Program-made: the position numbers and the translations under genes
Assembly (NCBI RefSeq): GCF_003086795.1
Contig: NZ_CP026003.1
Span: 1,074,503 to 1,138,502, forward strand
Direction of reading: 5' to 3'
Length of the DNA: 64,000 nt
DNA from: Stenotrophomonas sp. SAU14A_NAIMI4_5
GTDB lineage: Bacteria > Pseudomonadota > Gammaproteobacteria > Xanthomonadales > Xanthomonadaceae
Shown: positions 44,199 to 53,488 of the stretch, piece after piece
Position numbering within the stretch: position 1 is the first letter of the stretch
Layout: each line of letters begins with the position of its first letter
The notes under the pieces: model-generated
Seen by the model: only the letters and a program-made list of their open reading frames with translations
Database searches by the model: none
What the model was told of the DNA's origin: nothing

Positions 44199-46037
44199 AT
44201 GCAGGGCGAACAGCGCGCACGTACGATTTTTCTCTGGTTATGGACGCTGGTCACAGCGGCCAAGCTGCTCGTGGCCGCGCGTCTGCCCCTGTTCGTGGAC
44301 GAGGCGTTCTATTGGCAGGAAGGCCAGCACCTGGCGGCGGCGTACTCCGACCTGCCGGGATTGACCGCGTGGCTGGCGCGCGTGGGCGTGGAAATCGGCG
44401 GCCAGCACGTGCTGGCACTGCGTCTGCCGTTCCTGGCCATCGGCGCACTGCTGCCGTTGCTGGTCGCGCGTGTCGCCACGCGCTGGTTCGGCAACGTGGC
44501 CGGCTGGCAGGCGGGCAGCCTGACCCTGCTGATGCCGTTGTCGGCCACGCTGGGCCTGTTGGCCGTGCCCGATGTGCCGATGGCACTGGCCGCGGTGCTG
44601 TGCCTCGATGCCGGTGCACGCCTGCTGCGCAGCGTCGATGCGTCGTCCGCGATCAAGCTGGGCCTGGGCCTGCTGATCGGTGCGCTCAGCCACTACCGCT
44701 TCATCGGCGTGATCGGTGTCGGCTTCATCGCGCTGCTGGTGTTGCCGCAGGGACGGCGCATGCTGGCTGATCCGCGCGTGTGGGTGGCGCTGGCAGTGGG
44801 TGTATTGGCGTGGTTGCCGCTGCTGGCGTGGAATGCCGACAACCATGATGCCGGCCTGAAATTCCAGGTGGTCGAGCGCCATCCCTGGGCGTTTGAATGG
44901 CGCGGGATGTGGTTCCTGGTGATCCAGCCGATGCTGGTCACGCCCATCCTGTGCATCGCGATGTGGAAGGTGGCGTTGGCCGGTACGCGCAGCGGCGGTG
45001 GCGCGCGCACGCAGTGGCGCTACTTCGGCCTGGTCGGCGGCGTGTCAACGCTGAGCATTTTCCTGCTGGGCTTCTTCACCGATGTCGAGCGCATCAGCTT
45101 CCACTGGCCGCTGCCGGGCTACCTGGCGCTGCTGGTGGCGGTGCCGGTGGTGCTCAACGGCTGGCCGCGCTGGCTGCGCCGCACCGGCTGGTGGCTGGCC
45201 GGCATCGGCATGACACTGGCGTTCGGCTATTACCTGGTGGCGTCGACGCCGTCGCTGCGCGAACAGCTGGCCGGTGACAAGTACTACCCGCGCAACTTCG
45301 CCGGCTGGGAACCGCTGGCGGCCGCCGTACGCGACGAACTGCAGCAGATGCCGGAAGGCACACGCGTGCTGGCCGGCAACTTCAAGGTGGGTGCCGAGCT
45401 CGGCTTCCAGCTCGGCGACGGCAACATCACGGTGCTGCCGCACCCGCTCAACGACAAGCACGGGCGCACCGCGCAGCTGGCGCAGTGGGGCCTAGTACAC
45501 GAGGGCGAGCGCAGCGGACCGATGCTGCTGGTGCTGTCGCCCAGCGATCAGCGTTTCCGTGACCTGGTGCCGCGCTACCACGCGGTGTGCGCGCAGGTGG
45601 GACCGCTGCCGCCGCCGAAGGTGGTCAGCAACGATCATGGTTTCCAGCGCTTCCTGTTGTTCCGCCTGCCTGCGCAGCGCGCCGAAGGCGAGTGCGTGAC
45701 GCCGGCCGTCGCCTATCTCGATTCGCCAGGCAATGGCGAAGCGGTGTCGGGCATGCTGGCGGTGAAGGGCTGGGCGTTCAAGGACGGCATCGGCCTGGCG
45801 CGCGTGGAAGTGCTGGTGGACGGCAAGCCGGTGGGCGATGCGGAGTACGGTCGCGAGCTCGACATCCGCCCGTTGTGGCCGATGTCCAATGATCCGCAGC
45901 ACCCGAATGCCGGCTTTGATGCCAGCGTCGATATGCAGGCGCTGTCACCCGGCCGGCATTGGCTGGGCCTGCGGTTGCATGGCCGCGATGGCAGCGTGGA
46001 AGACTGGCAGGAGCAGCCGTTCGAGGTGGAGCGGTAA
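44199..46037 (+). CDS. GT39/ArnT-like membrane glycosyltransferase
   Basis: 612 aa. The motif LPLFVDEAFYWQEGQHLAAAYSDLPGL has the DEAxYW signature of GT39/GT83 enzymes that use polyprenyl-phosphate sugars. About ten membrane segments follow to residue 390, then a periplasmic domain of about 220 residues ending in a beta-rich module (GEAVSGMLAVKGWAFKDGIGLARVEVLVDG). This Ig-like tail is unusual for the family. It is divergent from the MoxR operon. Likely target: lipid A, glycan or protein (undetermined). Confidence 0.82.
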   Translation: MQGEQRARTIFLWLWTLVTAAKLLVAARLPLFVDEAFYWQEGQHLAAAYSDLPGLTAWLARVGVEIGGQHVLALRLPFLAIGALLPLLVARVATRWFGNVAGWQAGSLTLLMPLSATLGLLAVPDVPMALAAVLCLDAGARLLRSVDASSAIKLGLGLLIGALSHYRFIGVIGVGFIALLVLPQGRRMLADPRVWVALAVGVLAWLPLLAWNADNHDAGLKFQVVERHPWAFEWRGMWFLVIQPMLVTPILCIAMWKVALAGTRSGGGARTQWRYFGLVGGVSTLSIFLLGFFTDVERISFHWPLPGYLALLVAVPVVLNGWPRWLRRTGWWLAGIGMTLAFGYYLVASTPSLREQLAGDKYYPRNFAGWEPLAAAVRDELQQMPEGTRVLAGNFKVGAELGFQLGDGNITVLPHPLNDKHGRTAQLAQWGLVHEGERSGPMLLVLSPSDQRFRDLVPRYHAVCAQVGPLPPPKVVSNDHGFQRFLLFRLPAQRAEGECVTPAVAYLDSPGNGEAVSGMLAVKGWAFKDGIGLARVEVLVDGKPVGDAEYGRELDIRPLWPMSNDPQHPNAGFDASVDMQALSPGRHWLGLRLHGRDGSVEDWQEQPFEVER

Positions 46038-46046
46038 GCCGTCCAT

Positions 46047-46145
46047 GTAGAGTCGAGCCATGCTCGACTGCTCTTCGCTCTTGGTGTAGCCGAGCGTGGG
46101 CTCGGCTCTACAGAGCAGAAGCAGTCGAGCATGGCTCGACTCTAC
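46047..46145. repeat. Three SMAG palindromes
   Basis: 46047-46071, 46086-46111 and 46121-46145. The outer two are inverted copies of each other and flank a variant with a GTAGCCGAGC head. Confidence 0.88.
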
Positions 46146-46174
46146 AAAACAGCAGCGCAGCCGAGCGTGGTGGC

Positions 46175-46747
46175 TTACGGCACGGCGAAGCCGGCCCGGC
46201 GCAGCAGTCCGCACAGCGCGATCAGCGGCAGCCCGACCAGGGCAGTGGGGTCGCGGTTGTCGATGGCTTCGAACAGGCTGATGCCCAGGCCTTCGCACTT
46301 GAAGCTGCCGGCGCAGTCCAGCGGCTGCTCTGCGGCCACGTAGCGGGCGATCTCCTGCGCCTGCAGCGGGCGGAAGCGCACTTCGGTCAGGTCCATGGCC
46401 GCGAACGATTCTCCATCGCGCGTGAGACTGATCGCGGTATGGAAGCGCACCGTCTGCCCGGCCATTGCCGCCAGCTGGGCGCAGGCGGCCTCGACCGTGC
46501 CTGGCTTGCCCAGCGGCTGGCCGTTCAGGTCCGCAACCTGGTCCGAGCCGATCACCCAGGCGCCGGGGTGGCGCGCGGCGACCTCGGCGGCCTTGGCAGC
46601 CGCCAGCCTCCCGGCCAGGGCCAGCGGGGCTTCGCCGGCCTGCGGGGTCTCGTCCACCGCCGGGCTTGCGCAGTCGAAGGGCAGGCCGAGGCGCTGCAGC
46701 AGCTCGCGCCGGTAGCGGGAGGTGGAGGCCAGAAGCAGGGCAGTCAT
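46175..46747 (-). CDS. Maf-like nucleotide pyrophosphatase (YceF type)
   Basis: 190 aa. N-terminal LLLASTSRYRRELLQRLGLP is the Maf signature. The YceF-type features (LASTSRYR, SDQVADLNG, KPGT) suggest a 7-methyl-GTP pyrophosphatase. Divergent from yceD, as in E. coli yceF-yceD. Confidence 0.92.
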   Translation of the reverse strand: MTALLLASTSRYRRELLQRLGLPFDCASPAVDETPQAGEAPLALAGRLAAAKAAEVAARHPGAWVIGSDQVADLNGQPLGKPGTVEAACAQLAAMAGQTVRFHTAISLTRDGESFAAMDLTEVRFRPLQAQEIARYVAAEQPLDCAGSFKCEGLGISLFEAIDNRDPTALVGLPLIALCGLLRRAGFAVP

Positions 46748-46861
46748 GCGACAATTCCGGGGCAGGGCGCGGCAGTCTGGCCCGGCGCCGAGGCTGCCAG
46801 CAAGCCCCTGTATGGCGGGCATTTGACAGCGGCGGTCCCGATCCTTAGTATTCAGCGGCTT

Positions 46862-47371
46862 ATGTCCGCGAACGTGCCCGAAACGCTGGATGCTTGGCGG
46901 ATGGTCGTAGCGCGAAGGCGCTTCGACGGCCAGGTCTCTTTGGCTGATTTGACTCGCCTGCAAGGGTTGGTCGCCGATACCGACGGTGAGTGCAATTACT
47001 CGCTTGAATTCGGTCGCGACGACGTCTTGCGGGTATCCTATGTGGAACTGACCATCGATACCGCGTTGCCGCTGACCTGTCAGCGCAGCATGCAGCGATT
47101 CCTGTTGCCGGTGAAGATGACCCAGAGGCTTGGCCTGATCCGCGACGAGGACGAGGAATCGTCCCTGCCCGAGGAGTACGAGGCGTTGCTGGTGCCGGAA
47201 GATGGGCAGCTGCGTCCGCTGGACCTGGTCGAAGATGAATTGGTGCTGGCGGTACCCGTGGTACCGCTGTCGCCGGACGGTGAGGCAGTCAACAGGGACT
47301 GGGCACCGACCGAAGAAGAAACGAAGCAGGCCAACCCGTTTGCGGCGTTGGCGGCACTGAAGAAAGAGTAA
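46862..47371 (+). CDS. yceD: YceD/DUF177 family protein
   Basis: 169 aa. DUF177 core: [16 protein letters not shown] and [18 protein letters not shown], with an acidic centre ([21 protein letters not shown]). YceD is linked to 23S rRNA maturation and co-transcribed with rpmF in many bacteria. The gap to rpmF is 116 nt. Confidence 0.92.
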   Translation: MSANVPETLDAWRMVVARRRFDGQVSLADLTRLQGLVADTDGECNYSLEFGRDDVLRVSYVELTIDTALPLTCQRSMQRFLLPVKMTQRLGLIRDEDEESSLPEEYEALLVPEDGQLRPLDLVEDELVLAVPVVPLSPDGEAVNRDWAPTEEETKQANPFAALAALKKE

Positions 47372-47487
47372 AAGCATTAGCAGCCGGATTGTCGTCGGCG
47401 GCTGCGGCGAAAGCGAAAGTGTGCTGGGCGCTGGCGTCCTGCGCGACGATACGACGAAGCAAATCGAACCGAGTTTGGAGCAATCCC

Positions 47488-47682
47488 ATGGCTGTCCAGA
47501 AATCCCGTGTCACCCCGTCCCGCCGCGGTATGCGCCGTGCGCATGACGCCCTGAGCGCCAAGCAGCTGTCGACCGACCCGACCACCGGCGAAGTGCACCT
47601 GCGTCACCACATCACTGCTGACGGTTTCTACCGCGGCAAGAAGGTCATCCAGACCAAGACCTCGGCCGTCGAAGAAGATTGA
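47488..47682 (+). CDS. rpmF: 50S ribosomal protein L32
   Basis: 64 aa. Starts [20 protein letters not shown], typical of L32. Lacks the zinc-finger cysteines found in some L32s (C- type). Ribosome binding site TTGGAG upstream. Confidence 0.97.
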   Translation: MAVQKSRVTPSRRGMRRAHDALSAKQLSTDPTTGEVHLRHHITADGFYRGKKVIQTKTSAVEED

Positions 47683-47690
47683 TGTGCCGG

Positions 47691-47716
47691 AAGGCCGCTG
47701 CCCCAGGGCAGCGGCC
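47691..47716 (+). terminator. Terminator after rpmF
   Basis: AGGCCGCTGCC, CCAG loop, GGCAGCGGCCT, then TTGCCTTCTT. It lies where plsX sits in E. coli. Confidence 0.7.
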
Positions 47717-47769
47717 TTTGCCTTCTTCCCCGGGCATGCCGGTGATCGGCAGCCTGCGCAACAGGAAAC

Positions 47770-48753
47770 ATGATGAGCAAGCGGATCTACTCGAGGATCG
47801 CGGGCACCGGTAGCTATTTGCCGGAAAAAGTCCTGACCAACGCCGACCTGGAAAAAATGGTCGAAACCTCGGACGAGTGGATCCAGTCGCGCACCGGTAT
47901 TCGTGAACGGCACATCGCGGCCGAAGGCGAAACCACCAGCGACCTCGGCTACCACGCCGCGGTGCGTGCGCTTGAAGCGGCCGGTATCGACGCTTCGCAG
48001 CTCGACATGATCGTGGTCGGTACGACCACGCCTGACCTTATTTTCCCGTCCACCGCGTGCCTGATCCAGGCCAAGCTCGGTGCGTCGGGCTGCCCCGCCT
48101 TCGACGTCAACGCGGCCTGCTCGGGCTTCGTGTTCGCGCTCAGCGTGGCCGACAAGTTCATCCGTTCCGGTGATGCCCGCTACGTGCTGGTCATCGGCGC
48201 CGAAACGCTCACCCGCATCGTCGACTGGGAAGACCGCACCACCTGCGTGCTGTTCGGCGACGGTGCCGGCGCGGTCGTGCTCAAGGCCGACGAAGAAACC
48301 GGCATCCTCAGCACCCACCTGCATTCCGATGGCAGCAAGAAAGAGCTGCTGTGGAACCCGGTCGGCGTGTCGGTCGGTTTCAAGGATGGCAGCGGCAATG
48401 GCGGCGGCACCATCAACATGAAGGGCAACGACGTGTTCAAGTACGCCGTCAAGGCGCTGGACTCGGTCGTGGACGAAACCCTGGAGGCCAACGGCCTGGG
48501 CAAGTCCGACCTGGATTGGCTGATCCCGCACCAGGCCAACCTGCGCATCATCGAAGCCACCGCCAAGCGGCTGGACATGTCGATGGACCAGGTCGTGGTC
48601 ACCGTCGACCGCCACGGCAACACCTCCTCCGGCTCGGTGCCGCTGGCGCTGGACGCCGCGGTGCGTTCGGGCAAGGTCGAGCGCGGCCAGCTGCTGCTGC
48701 TGGAAGCCTTCGGTGGCGGCTTCACGTGGGGTTCGGCCCTGCTGCGCTATTGA
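47770..48753 (+). CDS. fabH: 3-oxoacyl-ACP synthase III
   Basis: 327 aa from the first of two adjacent ATGs. FabH condenses acetyl-CoA (or branched starters) with malonyl-ACP to begin fatty acid synthesis. Catalytic Cys117 (NAACSGF), His254 (IPHQAN) and Asn284 (GNTSSGS). First gene of the fab block. Confidence 0.96.
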   Translation: MMSKRIYSRIAGTGSYLPEKVLTNADLEKMVETSDEWIQSRTGIRERHIAAEGETTSDLGYHAAVRALEAAGIDASQLDMIVVGTTTPDLIFPSTACLIQAKLGASGCPAFDVNAACSGFVFALSVADKFIRSGDARYVLVIGAETLTRIVDWEDRTTCVLFGDGAGAVVLKADEETGILSTHLHSDGSKKELLWNPVGVSVGFKDGSGNGGGTINMKGNDVFKYAVKALDSVVDETLEANGLGKSDLDWLIPHQANLRIIEATAKRLDMSMDQVVVTVDRHGNTSSGSVPLALDAAVRSGKVERGQLLLLEAFGGGFTWGSALLRY

Positions 48754-48782
48754 TAGCGTAGTTACGACAAAGTGAAGTCTGT

Positions 48783-48809
48783 CGTTACGGCCCCTCTGGG
48801 GCCGTAACG
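48783..48809 (+). promoter_or_regulatory. 12-bp hairpin between fabH and kinase-like gene
   Basis: CGTTACGGCCCC, TCT, GGGGCCGTAACG is a perfect stem without T-tract. It is a possible processing or attenuation site. Confidence 0.45.
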
Positions 48810-48826
48810 CGTTCAGGAGATCCGTC

Positions 48827-49609
48827 ATGGTTGAGCCCATCGTCATCGAAGGGCAGCGCGCCTGGCTGAAGCAGTACGGCAAGGGAAGCCGCGCATTCGC
48901 CTTGGGCCTGCTCAATTTCATTGCCCGCCGCTTCCACCTCGATGCCCTGCGTCCGCCGCCGCACCGCGGGGGCGATGCCGCGCGCGAGACCGAAGCGCGT
49001 CGCCTGGGCGAGCTGCATGCGCAGGGCGTGAACGTGCCCGAAGTGATCGGCAGCGGCCACGCCGCGCTGGTGATCGGCGACAACGGCGGTTCCTTCAATA
49101 CCTGTCTGCGCGAAGCCGATGACGCCGGTCGTGACCGGCTGGTGGCCGCCGCAATGAAGGCCCTCGCCGAAGCCCATGCCCGTGGCGCCTATTTCGGCCA
49201 GCCGGTGCCGCGCAACCTCACCTGGGACGGCCAGAACGTGGGCTTCATCGATTTCGAGGAAGACCCGCTGGAAGTGATGGACCTGGCCGAAGCGCAGGCA
49301 CGTGACTGGCTGATGTTCGGCTATGGCGTGGCCAAGTATTACGCCGACCGCCCGCAGCACCTGCAGGCGATGATGGCCGAGGCCATGGATGGTGTGCAGG
49401 CGCCGGTACGCGCGCACGTGCATTCGGTCAGTGGCCGGCTGCAGGGCCTGGCCCGCGTGTGCATGAAGCTGGGCCGCTCGGCGCGCGCGCTGGCGCAATC
49501 GATCTTCATCACCCATGGCGCCACCACGCTGGGCCTGATCATGGTGGTGGGGCTGTGCGTGGACTGGTTCGCCGATGGCGAGCTCGACATCCTGCAGCTG
49601 TTCTGCTGA
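48827..49609 (+). CDS. Kinase-like protein with C-terminal membrane helix
   Basis: 260 aa. The central part resembles an atypical lipopolysaccharide/BUD32-type kinase. Catalytic-loop-like AHARGAYFGQPVPRNLTW is followed by VGFIDFEEDPLEVMDL, where DFEED takes the DFG position. No canonical glycine-rich loop or VAIK lysine is evident. The C-terminus has a hydrophobic segment (TTLGLIMVVGLCVDWF). It lies in the fatty-acid block between fabH and fabD, an unusual place. Function unknown. Confidence 0.65.
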   Translation: MVEPIVIEGQRAWLKQYGKGSRAFALGLLNFIARRFHLDALRPPPHRGGDAARETEARRLGELHAQGVNVPEVIGSGHAALVIGDNGGSFNTCLREADDAGRDRLVAAAMKALAEAHARGAYFGQPVPRNLTWDGQNVGFIDFEEDPLEVMDLAEAQARDWLMFGYGVAKYYADRPQHLQAMMAEAMDGVQAPVRAHVHSVSGRLQGLARVCMKLGRSARALAQSIFITHGATTLGLIMVVGLCVDWFADGELDILQLFC

Positions 49610-49617
49610 TCGGGGCA

Positions 49618-49660
49618 GGGGTCAGAGCCCTTTTCCATGGGAAAAGGGATCCGACCCCGT
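49618..49660. repeat. GGGGTC...GACCCC palindromic repeat
   Basis: GGGGTCAGAGCCCTTTTCC then ATG then GGAAAAGGGATCCGACCCC: an imperfect 19-bp inverted repeat, distinct from SMAG. Located between the kinase-like gene and fabD. Confidence 0.7.
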
Positions 49661-49756
49661 CGTGGGTCCATACGCCCTGCATACGCGCACGTACAGACGA
49701 CACGGGGGATTCGCCCTTATCATGGCCCGCTTCGATTGCAACAAGCGGATGACCGC

Positions 49757-50701
49757 GTGACCGTATCCACCCTCGCATTTGTCTTCCCCGGTCAGGGCTC
49801 GCAGTCCGTGGGCATGCTGGCCGAGCTGGCCGAGCTGCACCCGCAGGTGCGTGAAGCCTTCACCGAAGCATCCGATGGTGCCGGCGTCGACCTGTGGGCG
49901 CTGTCCCAGGGTGGCCCGGAGGAAATGCTCAACCGTACCGAATACACCCAGCCGGCCCTGCTGGCGGCGAGCATCGGCGCGTGGCGCGCCTGGAACGCCG
50001 TCGGCGGTCCGCGCCCGTCGGTGCTGGCCGGCCACAGCCTGGGCGAATACACCGCCCTGGTCGCTGCTGGCGCGCTGAGCCTGCATGACGGTGCGCACCT
50101 GGTGCGCCTGCGCGGCCAGCTGATGCAGGAAGCCGCGCCGGCCGGCGTCGGTGCCATGGCCGCCGTGCTCGGTGCCGAAGACCAGCTGGTGCTGGACGTC
50201 TGCGCCGAAGCCGCTGGCAGCCAGGTGGTGGTGCCGGCCAACTTCAACTCGCCGGGCCAGATCGTCATCGGTGGCGACGCCGCCGCGGTCGACCGTGCGC
50301 TGGCGCTGTTGGCCGAAAAGGGCGTGCGCAAGGCGGTGAAGCTGGCCGTCAGCGTGCCCTCGCACACCCCGTTGATGCGCGAAGCCGCCAACCGCCTGGC
50401 CGAAGTGATGGCCGGCCTGTCCTGGCAGGCGCCGCAGCTGCCGGTGGTGCAGAACGTCGATGCCAAGGTGCACGACGGCGTCGACGCCATCCGTACCGCG
50501 CTGGTGCAGCAGCTGTACCAGCCGGTGCAGTGGACCGGTTGCGTGCAGGCCCTGGCCGCCCGTGGCATCACCCAGATCGCCGAATGCGGTCCGGGCAAGG
50601 TGCTCACCGGCCTGGTCAAGCGCATCGACAAGGCAATCGACGGCCGTCCCCTGGCCACCCCGGGCGACTTCGAAGGCGCCCGCGAGGCGTGGTCGGCCTG
50701 A
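49757..50701 (+). CDS. fabD: Malonyl-CoA:ACP transacylase
   Basis: 314 aa. Transfers malonyl from CoA to ACP. Ser94 in GHSLGEY, His203 in VPSHTPLM, N-terminal VFPGQGSQ. The start is GTG, chosen by family N-terminus (TVSTLAFVFPGQGSQ); upstream codons are unrelated to FabD. Confidence 0.96.
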   Translation: MTVSTLAFVFPGQGSQSVGMLAELAELHPQVREAFTEASDGAGVDLWALSQGGPEEMLNRTEYTQPALLAASIGAWRAWNAVGGPRPSVLAGHSLGEYTALVAAGALSLHDGAHLVRLRGQLMQEAAPAGVGAMAAVLGAEDQLVLDVCAEAAGSQVVVPANFNSPGQIVIGGDAAAVDRALALLAEKGVRKAVKLAVSVPSHTPLMREAANRLAEVMAGLSWQAPQLPVVQNVDAKVHDGVDAIRTALVQQLYQPVQWTGCVQALAARGITQIAECGPGKVLTGLVKRIDKAIDGRPLATPGDFEGAREAWSA

Positions 50702-50782
50702 TCCCCCTGTTCCTGCCGACCGTGCCGGTGGCCGCTGCAAGCGGCACGGGCGCGGTCGCTGCCCACGTCTGAGGACAACATC

Positions 50783-51526
50783 ATGAGCAAGCCCCTGCAG
50801 GGTGAAATCGCACTGGTCACTGGCGCCAGCCGTGGCATTGGTGCCGCCATTGCCGATCTGCTGGCCGCCCAGGGCGCCACCGTCATCGGCACCGCCACCA
50901 CCGAATCCGGCGCTGCCGCGATCGGCGAACGCCTGGCGGCCCACGGCGGCCACGGCCGCGCGCTGAACGTCACCGACGCCGCCGCGCTGGACAGCGTGCT
51001 GGACGGCATCGCCAAGGAATTCGGCGCGATCTCGATCCTGGTCAACAACGCCGGCATCACCCGCGACAACCTGCTGATGCGCATGAAGGAAGACGATTGG
51101 GCGTCGATCATCGACACCAACCTGACCAGCGTGTTCCGCACCAGCAAGGCGGTCATGCGCGGCATGATGAAGGCACGCAAGGGCCGCATCATCAACATCG
51201 CATCGGTGGTGGGCGTGACCGGCAATGCCGGCCAGGCCAACTACGCCGCTGCCAAGGCCGGCATCATCGGTTTCAGCAAGTCGCTGGCCAAGGAAATCGG
51301 CTCGCGCGGCGTCACCGTCAATGTCGTCGCCCCCGGCTTCATCGATACCGACATGACCAAGGCGCTGCCGGAAGAAGCCCGCACCGCCCTGATCAACGAT
51401 ATCGCCCTCGAACGCCTCGGTTCGCCGGAAGACATCGCCCATGCGGTGGCCTTCCTGGCCAGCCCGGCGGCCGGCTACATCACCGGCGAAACCCTCCATG
51501 TGAACGGCGGCATGTACATGCCGTAA
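50783..51526 (+). CDS. fabG: 3-oxoacyl-ACP reductase
   Basis: 247 aa SDR. NADPH motif TGASRGIG (13-20), NNAG, catalytic Ser141, Tyr154 and Lys158 (YAAAK). Reduces 3-oxoacyl-ACP in each elongation cycle. AGGACAAC lies upstream of the ATG. Confidence 0.97.
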   Translation: MSKPLQGEIALVTGASRGIGAAIADLLAAQGATVIGTATTESGAAAIGERLAAHGGHGRALNVTDAAALDSVLDGIAKEFGAISILVNNAGITRDNLLMRMKEDDWASIIDTNLTSVFRTSKAVMRGMMKARKGRIINIASVVGVTGNAGQANYAAAKAGIIGFSKSLAKEIGSRGVTVNVVAPGFIDTDMTKALPEEARTALINDIALERLGSPEDIAHAVAFLASPAAGYITGETLHVNGGMYMP

Positions 51527-51679
51527 GCAAGGGGCGCATGGATTGCGCCGCAAGTGGTTGATCTGCGAGGTTTTTTGCATGCATGCAAGGCCCCGCCGGT
51601 TTCCACTACACTATCCCACGGCCATCGCCATCCGATGGCGATCACTTTTGAACCACTACTCCATCTGGAGCGATACCCC

Positions 51680-51919
51680 ATGAGCACCATCGAAGAACGC
51701 GTCAAGAAAATCGTCGTCGAACAGCTTGGCGTCAAGGAAGAAGAAGTCACCAACAGCGCATCGTTCGTCGATGACCTGGGCGCTGACTCGCTGGACACCG
51801 TTGAGCTGGTGATGGCCCTGGAAGAAGAGTTCGAGTGCGAGATCCCGGACGAAGAAGCCGAGAAGATCAGCACCGTGCAGGCCGCCATCGACTACATCAA
51901 GGCCCACGTCAAGGCCTGA
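51680..51919 (+). CDS. acpP: Acyl carrier protein
   Basis: 79 aa, acidic. Phosphopantetheine attachment Ser37 in [13 protein letters not shown]. Carries acyl chains for the Fab enzymes. CTGGAG precedes the ATG. The spacing from fabG (153 nt) suggests its own promoter. Confidence 0.98.
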   Translation: MSTIEERVKKIVVEQLGVKEEEVTNSASFVDDLGADSLDTVELVMALEEEFECEIPDEEAEKISTVQAAIDYIKAHVKA

Positions 51920-51971
51920 TGTCAGACGGCAGTGCGCGCGCGGGTTCCGCTCGCCGCGCACCGCACCCCAT

Positions 51972-51999
51972 GGGGCCGCAGTTGCGGCCCCGTGTGTTT
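51972..51999 (+). terminator. Terminator/attenuator between acpP and fabF
   Basis: A 9-bp stem, GGGGCCGCA / TGCGGCCCC, is followed by GTGTGTTT. Partial termination here would give more acpP than fabF mRNA. Confidence 0.65.
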
Positions 52000-52060
52000 G
52001 AGCATCACATCGAAGCAAACCGAGTTGCCCGTTGACATCATCGGGTCAGGAGAATCAGCA

Positions 52061-53323
52061 ATGAAGCGTCGCGTCGTCGTAACCGGCCTGGGTATCGTCT
52101 CGCCGTTGGGCAATGATCTGGCCAGCAGCTGGGAAGGCATCACCCATGGTCGTTCGGGCATCGGTCCGCTGACCAACGTTTCTGATGCCTACCTGGATCG
52201 GTTCACCACCAAGATTGCAGGTGAGGTCAAAGGCTTTGACATCACCGCCGACAACGAACTGTTCGGCAAGTACCGGGTCAGCGGCAAGGATGCCAAGAAG
52301 ATGGACCCGTTCATCCATTACGGCCTCGGTGCCTCCTTCATGGCCCTGCACGATGCGGGCCTGGACATCACCGAAGCCAATGCCGAGCGCATCGGCGCCA
52401 TCGTCGGCGCCGGCATCGGCGGCCTGCTGGGCATCGAAGAGCAGACCATCGATTTCCACGAGGGCAAGAAGATCTCGCCCTTCTACGTGCCCAAGACCAT
52501 CATCAACATGCTGCCGGGCCAGCTGAGCATCATCACCGGCCTGAAGGGTCCGTCGTTCTCGGCGGTCTCGGCGTGCGCGACCTCGAACCATTCGATCGGT
52601 ACCGCGATGCGCATGATCCAGTACGGCGATGCCGACGTGATGGTGGCCGGTGGCGCCGAGCGTGGCTCCTCGCCGACCGCGCTGGGCGGCTTCTGCGCGA
52701 TGAAGGCCATGAGCACCCGCAACGATGCCCCGGAACAGGCCTCGCGCCCGTGGGACAAGGACCGCGACGGCTTCGTGCTGGGTGACGGTGCCGGCATCCT
52801 GGTGCTGGAAGAGTATGAACACGCCAAGGCCCGCGGCGCGAAGATCTACTGCGAACTGGCCGGCTTCGGCGCCAGCTCCGACGCGTACCACATGACCGCC
52901 CCGAGCGAGAACGGCGAAGGCGCTGCCCGTTGCATGGCCATGGCCATGCGCGATGCCGGCGTGACCCCGGATCAGGTCGGTTACCTCAATGCACACGGCA
53001 CCTCCACGCCGCTGGGCGACCTGGGCGAAACCATGGCCATGAAGGCCGCCTTCGGCGACCACGCCTACAAGATGATGGTCAGCTCCACCAAGTCGATGAC
53101 CGGCCACCTGCTGGGTGCCGCCGGCGGCGTGGAAGCGATCTTCTCGGTGATGGCGCTGCAGGACAACGTCATTCCGCCGACCATCAACCTGGAACAGCCG
53201 GGCGAAGGCTGCGACCTGGATTACGTGCCCAACGAAGCACGCCAGGCCAAGGTCGACGTGGTGATGTCGAATGGTTTTGGCTTCGGTGGCACCAACGGCA
53301 CGCTGATCTTCAAGCGCGTCTGA
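52061..53323 (+). CDS. fabF: 3-oxoacyl-ACP synthase II
   Basis: 420 aa. Elongating condensing enzyme with Cys172 (VSACATS), His312 ([11 protein letters not shown]) and His349 (SMTGHLLGA). AGGAG upstream of the ATG. Followed by SMAG repeats, then pabB. Confidence 0.97.
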   Translation: MKRRVVVTGLGIVSPLGNDLASSWEGITHGRSGIGPLTNVSDAYLDRFTTKIAGEVKGFDITADNELFGKYRVSGKDAKKMDPFIHYGLGASFMALHDAGLDITEANAERIGAIVGAGIGGLLGIEEQTIDFHEGKKISPFYVPKTIINMLPGQLSIITGLKGPSFSAVSACATSNHSIGTAMRMIQYGDADVMVAGGAERGSSPTALGGFCAMKAMSTRNDAPEQASRPWDKDRDGFVLGDGAGILVLEEYEHAKARGAKIYCELAGFGASSDAYHMTAPSENGEGAARCMAMAMRDAGVTPDQVGYLNAHGTSTPLGDLGETMAMKAAFGDHAYKMMVSSTKSMTGHLLGAAGGVEAIFSVMALQDNVIPPTINLEQPGEGCDLDYVPNEARQAKVDVVMSNGFGFGGTNGTLIFKRV

Positions 53324-53331
53324 CCGGTGAG

Positions 53332-53415
53332 GTAGAGTCGACCGTTGGTCGACTGCCTTTCGATCCGCCGCAATGATCGCTGATGGGAAAGCAGTCGACT
53401 GACAGTCGACTCTAC
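53332..53415. repeat. SMAG inverted pair after fabF
   Basis: 53332-53355 (GTAGAGTCGACCGTTGGTCG) and 53391-53415 (inverted). A GC hairpin (GCCGCC GCAA GGCGGC) lies just downstream at 53434-53463. Confidence 0.87.
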
Positions 53416-53488
53416 CTGTCGGCATCCGGAGCAACACGGAGCCGCCGCAAGGCGGCTTCCGTGCATCTGAACCCCCGAACTGGCCGCC

